The position numbers were made by a program, and so were the translations under genes. The notes under the pieces were generated by a model, which was not told where the DNA came from, did no database searches, and saw only the letters and a program-made list of their open reading frames with translations. A stretch of DNA of 64,000 nt from Ustulina deusta (taxonomy: Eukaryota; Ascomycota; Sordariomycetes; Xylariales; Xylariaceae): assembly GCA_023159155.1 (NCBI GenBank), contig JAJNNX010000002.1, positions 248,001-312,000 on the forward strand, written 5' to 3'. Below are positions 59,019-64,000 of the stretch, one piece after another (position 1 is the stretch's first letter; every line of letters starts with the position of its first letter).

Positions 59019-62000
59019 TTATCCAAGTCCTACAGCCCACGCTGCGCCTCCTAGCTGCTTGATTAAGTGACAAAGATTTTCTACCATTGGCGGTAAAACT
59101 TCCTGGCCGGTGTTGAAGTTCATGCGCAGGACTTCTTCCGCAATTTCCATGCACGATCGGGGGTCTTCCAACGCCGATTCGGTGCTCTCGCGGCCATCGT
59201 CGCACCTTACACCCCGTATCGTTGGTCGACCGTGTCCAAACTCGATGAAGCGCTGTACTTCGGCTGATTCGAGGCCATCAATATAGACTACCTCTTTTGA
59301 GGTGTTGATAAACGACTGATTCCGCGTCGCTCTAGTCACAACGCCATAGGCCCACAATGCCAAGGCAGCATGATGAACGCCAACAGCGTAGAACTGCTTG
59401 AGATGGCCAGATGGAAACATCTTCGCTTGTCGCAGGATTTGCGCCGCACGCCATAAAGCTTGCCGGGCTTCAGTGCTTTCTGACCACTGCTGGAGTATCG
59501 GATAAACTCTTCGCGCCTGATCCTCGCCTTCTTTCCCGGCGAATAGCTGGAGATCATCAAGCGATACGTGGAGGTTCATCAGGACCAAATTTAGAAGTAA
59601 GGCTTCCTGAGCCGAAAAACTAGCATGCCAATCGGCAGTGACCAGTTGAAAACTAGAGAGCACCTTACAAAGCTCCTGGTGACGCGAGTTGAGAATTAGA
59701 TTCGGACCAGTCTGATAGTTGTTTTGGAATGGATTCGACCGGTGAACAGCACTCAATTGTCGCCATTCAAATATAAGGTTCCAGAAAGCATGCAAGTAAA
59801 TCGATATAGAATACTGGGTGTCAAGCCGTCGATGATTTGCCGCCAGTAGATTAACATCGCGTAAGAGATCTCCTAGGCACGGTGGCCGTTTCGTTTGACC
59901 AGCAAATCGCACTAGATACTCTTGCTTCCACTCAAGGGCGGTCTTGGCGAACCACAATTCTTTAGATTCAGGAAGGGGTAGCGTTAGCTCTGCATAGGAC
60001 ATCGTGGGACTTGCCAGCGTAGTCATCGATGTTTGAGCGTCTCGCGTATAGCAATGGAAAGCAAGCCGTTTCCACGATTCTGATTCGTACCAGGACCTCC
60101 ACTTTTCTTCCAGCACCTCTCCTTGGTCACTCTCACTTACTGTGATTGCAGGATAGGAACAGCGCTGGAACCTGCCTCTATAACGCATCATCTATGAGTG
60201 TGTCAGTACCGAAATTCGCCATTGCCGCGTTTCGTCTGACCTACCGTGATAGGTATGAGCAGATGGCACTCAGCGATTTCCATTTTTCGTCTATTGCCAC
60301 TCCATAGCGAAATATCTTGTCCTAAAACGAGAGTCTGCACTAGGCCAATATTCGCAATGCCTGTATTATTTTCCTCGAACTAAGAGACATATTAGTAAGA
60401 GCAAGCCATAAAATGGCAACTATCTGGCACTCACCTTTGTCGGGAGAACAAGACCTAAAAAAACTTAGCAATAACATCTCTTGGGAAATTGGGTAGTCAA
60501 GCAACTCACGCACTGCTTCTTGTATGGCGAACCCGAACTTTCTCAAGGTAGGAACAGGCGTCATGATTGCGCCGGCAGCGGCCGCAGTAACCAACCACTC
60601 TGGCCATTGAGAGTTCAGCGCCAGGGTGCCAAAGTGTATCCAGCCCGAAACAGAACAAAGGTGTGCTGCTAGGAATATGTGCGTCAGGGTGTCAATAATC
60701 TCGGCGGAAGGGAACGATGCGGCGACTCGCATCCTTATCGTGTCACTCCCGCATGCACCAAGAACCACTGCTAGGATCTTGTCACGGCTTGACTGGTCCA
60801 ACTTGTCTTGAATAACACGGTCTATTTGCCTTTGGCGCTCCTGGAACTGTTGGCTCACCGAGTCTCTGCACGGAAGTGGAAGATTTCCGTGTTCACTATA
60901 GCTGTGGTCCCGCTTATCAGGGATCCAACGCCATGGGGAATCTGTCCAGATCTTTACCAGTTTCCGTCTCATTTGTGTCATGTCCACGGTAGAGTCATCA
61001 GTTTGAGGAGTTGCTGCCTGAGTTACTACAGCACGTTCGCCCATTCCATCCAAGTTCCAATGGTCGAGCATTCCGAAATCCATCTCATTAAGTTCATAAC
61101 TAGTGTCGTCACAAAAGTCTAGCACAGCGAGACCTTGAGCCTCAGCTAACCGTGAAGAGTCCAAAGACTGAGCGTAAAGTACGTCCCGTAAGAAGTCCGA
61201 GAATGGTTGATGTGTCATATCAGCCGCATTATTCGTTGCATAGGCATTGTCGTAGGTATAGGGACCTATAACACGTTAGAGAACCGAGTCATATGCGTTT
61301 CCTAGGTGTACGTGCAACGCAGTGTTACGATATACATGCAGTTCCACAGTTTGAGAAGGAATATTTCTGACAAAGGAAAGATGATTCATTGGTTAGGCGA
61401 TGCGGAAAATCCCCATTCACCAGTTCGTTCCACGACAGGAAGACAAAGATAGTAACACGCAATGATAGAGTCGAGGACGATCGAAACCTACCTGACTCCA
61501 CTATGGCATCCGGTGTCGGTAGTTGACTTTGCTCATACTTAACGTCCATGTTCGATACGATGTCACGGGGTTCCCGAATGATGGAAAGCGTGGCTTCATG
61601 AGGCATCGGTCCTTGATCTTGGGATGTTGGCGGACTAAGCTGTGAGGGACTAGAGGATGTACCGGGCGTATGCGACCTATTCGGACTAGCAGTAGAGGGG
61701 TGAGGCAGATGCACCGCGACGGTAGATCCGGCTTCAGTTGCTGCGTATTCACAGGTCAACCCCTTCTTCTGACATCGCTGGCAAGGCTTGATCTCCTCGC
61801 ACTTGACGCGAGCTGCGGCACACTGGCGACATGCGTGAGAGACGCGACCCGAACCCGGCGAAGCATCTGTTCTCCGGCGTTTCTTGGAGCCATCCCCATC
61901 ATGTTCGTGGTTTGCAGCGTGTCGCTTGAGCAGATCCGCACGAGCAAACGCTTTCCCGCAGACCTGACACAAGAATCTCTTGCCAAGTGTGTGCGTCTGG

Positions 62001-62323
62001 ATGTGCCGAGCCAGATGTTCGGGGCGTGAATATCGCTTCTTACAGTTGGCGCATTGATATAGACTCGATGTCATCAAATGACTCTGGTTCGCTGGTGTGA
62101 GGGCCGGGAAGCCATGGGGAAGACTAGTCCCACCAGGGCAAACGTCCACGGGATTCAGTGGCGTAGGGGGGGCTTGTGGTATCGCGGCCGGGGGAGCTTG
62201 CACCTGGTTGTAGGAGAAGCCATTGCTGGGCGCATTCTGACTGCGGTCTTGGGCACTTGCCTGGAGACCATGCTCAGCAGCCCTATTGCTCTGAAGTAGA
62301 TGCGACAACGATGAAGACGGCAT
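59019..62323 (-). CDS. Zinc-finger regulator with two C2H2 fingers, a Zn2Cys6 cluster and a fungal TF domain
   Basis: A nuclear transcription factor. Five exons (minus strand): 62323-61492, 61265-60510, 60454-60435 (a 20-base microexon), 60379-60245 and 60191-59019; 2,916 bases, 971 residues. The microexon is flanked by two 55-base introns and restores the family segment AIQEAVRLVLPTKFEENN. Fingers: C2H2 one at Cys91-His111, C2H2 two at Cys119-His139, then a canonical Zn2Cys6 cluster Cys165/168/175/181/184/191 with spacing 2-6-5-2-6. A basic KKRRR lies between them. The long C-terminal half has the fungal-specific TF middle homology region (QTLVLGQDISLWSGNRRKMEIAE). The 226-base first intron is long. 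Two-C2H2-plus-Zn2Cys6 proteins are a known minor class in filamentous fungi; the target genes here are unknown. The start at 62323 is the first ATG; a GTG upstream is not used. Confidence 0.9.
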
Positions 62324-64000
62324 TACGAAGAGGTGCAGTGCTTCGCGCCAGATCCCCGCGACCACGGCTTCGGATGGAAAGAGACGGATTGGTGTACTAT
62401 CTAATTCTGTTGACTGGATTCATCGTTCTGTTGCCAATGGCGTGGCCGCGCATTCGGGTATATTCATCCCCACCCGCGGCGTACAGTGGAAGTGAAATAG
62501 GGAGTCGTCGACGAGGTTTGGCGTATGTCGTGTAGGAAGATGATCATCCACTTTGTTAGAATATGCGTGCAAGGCGGTTGGCAACCAATTGATAAAATGA
62601 GGTCGAACGATGGTGAATTCTTTCCAAATAGATGCCGGGATCGACCGTAGATGATTAGGCATGGTAGGTATGTGGTATAGGTAGTGTTACCCAGTATCGG
62701 TACTACCTATCCCTCCATTACCACCTGGGTCAGATAGACATAACGGCTGTAAGGACAGTATTAGTGTGTACAGGACCTAAGGTACCATCCATTGCAGGGG
62801 CTACATCGTGTGTTTAGTCATGATCAAGGGATCAAGGGTAGAATTTGTTGGACGGATGGGGAACCCCGCTATTACAGTACACTACCGTCGTCTACTTACC
62901 TATAGGTCTAAGTAGTCTCGGCAGAGCAACCTCAAAGGTAGGCGAGCCGTGCTACGCGGAATATGTACCGTTATACCTAGTGTAGGTAGCCTGACCAATG
63001 CCTTGCAACATATAATAAGCTGTCACAACCTACTAGGTCTACCTACCCACTAATAACCGCTAGTTATCAACAAAACATTCCAGTCTGTATATACATATAT
63101 ATATATATTTACTCATAAGTTTGCTTCTTGTTTATTTTCGTTAATATATTACAGGAAGTATGCATAAACAAAATCAGGTAGTGAGTATTAAATTGCGGTG
63201 ATATGCGTAAACCAGTATGCAAGATCGGTGGCAAATAATTGGACTGTTGTACATAGGGGGGTAAAGTTTTTAACCTACCTAGGTAGGTAGTGCCATACTA
63301 CTAGTATCTAGGCTACCTATTGGTTGTCTAGATCATATGTCTCAAACATGTTCCCTGCTCATCATTACCTCCTCGGGTATGTGATATGCTCATTGGGACA
63401 AGATATTTATGCAGGTATGCTAGCTCTTACAATATATTCTCCTAGGTAGCCCACCTTCTAAGTAATTATTAGGTAGGGTAAAAGGTTCGTCTAGGTAGAG
63501 AATTGAGGGGAGGTCATTAAAGAAAAGGTGTGAGATCTCCCTGCTATTTACGCTAACTAACTACTTAAGCAGGTTAGATAACAGGCCGACACTACACATC
63601 TACCTAGGTAGGCCCGTACCGTCTAAGCTCGCGACTCAAGTTATAGCAAAGTTAAACAAAGACTTTGGAGTTCATTGCAGCTAGTAGTATGTCGGAACTG
63701 ACTCGTCAGACGACAGCAGTGTTAACCGAATTGACCATTACTCAGTAGATAGGGACTGTAGTGAAGCGTTAGAGATTTGCTTCATTACAGGTATTATTTC
63801 GCATGTCTGAGAAGAACGCCGCCGCAGTAAAATGGAGGGGTGGGTTTTACTCTATCCTACTGTGCCAAGCCCAGCGTAGCGGTTATCTCTAGACCAAATA
63901 AGGCGATGTCAACGCGTCCCTCCCTTCGTTATAGGGAGGTGAGCCGTTGCAAGGGCACAATACCTAGCGTGGCCTCCAGTGCACGCCAGTAAGTGTCCAA
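62324..64000. other. Long motif-rich intergenic region at the right edge
   Basis: 1.7 kb without a supported gene, upstream of the regulator. It has an AT dinucleotide run near 63093-63108 and many GTACCTA/TAGGTAGG motifs between 62660 and 63620. The promoter and leader of the regulator presumably lie within the first kilobase. Confidence 0.5.
63265..63620. repeat. Cluster of CCTAGGTAGG-type motifs
   Basis: Repeated ACCTACCTAGGTAGGTAG, CTCCTAGGTAGCCC and CTACCTAGGTAGGCCC units, each built on the palindromic core CTAGG. They are spaced irregularly, which argues against a tandem array and for many independent copies of a short favoured word. Confidence 0.65.

Noticed and set aside
63093..63108. 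AT dinucleotide run as a possible origin or centromere signal
   Set aside because: Only a short microsatellite; nothing else supports such a role.

Overview
The window is chromosomal DNA of a filamentous ascomycete (Pezizomycotina). The grounds are short spliceosomal introns of about 45-60 bases with GTAAGT/GTGAGT-like donors, genes on both strands without operons, and proteins of typical fungal families: a C2H2/Zn2Cys6 regulator, a HAK-type potassium transporter, a CSC1-like channel, a Tsl1/Tps3-type trehalose subunit and secreted GH43 and PL9 enzymes. Sordariomycetes seems likely from overall character, but nothing here proves the class. I resolved 16 protein-coding genes with frame-consistent exon models, one of them cut by the left edge, plus two decayed gene relics.

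Layout. 0-12.8 kb holds housekeeping genes: PEX1 (peroxisome biogenesis, 5' end outside the window), a germinal-centre/STE20-like kinase with an unresolved N-terminus, TEL2 (PIKK assembly, minus strand) and UBA3 (NEDD8 activation). 12.8-26.3 kb holds an unrecognised zinc-finger protein, MSH3 (mismatch repair), a CSC1-like channel and a Golgi-type O-fucosyltransferase-like protein. 26.8-27.5 kb is a decayed reading frame. 28-32 kb has a secreted GH43 enzyme and an acyl-DHAP-reductase-like SDR. 32.7-39 kb is a head-to-head pair, the meiotic MSH4 (9 exons) and the ribosome-assembly factor RSA4/Notchless (15 exons). 40.8-51.2 kb has a trehalose synthase regulatory subunit, a branched-chain aminotransferase and a HAK/KUP potassium transporter (11 exons).

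51.2-64 kb looks more accessory: long gene-poor stretches, a frameshifted kinase-like relic, hairpins and a perfect 24-base palindrome, with a PL9 pectate lyase, an ankyrin protein and a regulator that combines two C2H2 fingers with a Zn2Cys6 cluster.

Themes. Genome maintenance is well represented (MSH3, MSH4 and TEL2). GH43 and PL9 are extracellular enzymes against plant cell walls, in line with a plant-associated or saprotrophic life. I see no CRISPR array, rRNA or tRNA gene, intact transposon or clear biosynthetic cluster. The most unusual signals are the kinase's conflicting N-terminal frames, the relic at 26.8-27.5 kb whose stops all fit C-to-T change, the 20- and 25-base microexons, and the relic/hairpin region at 51-54 kb.
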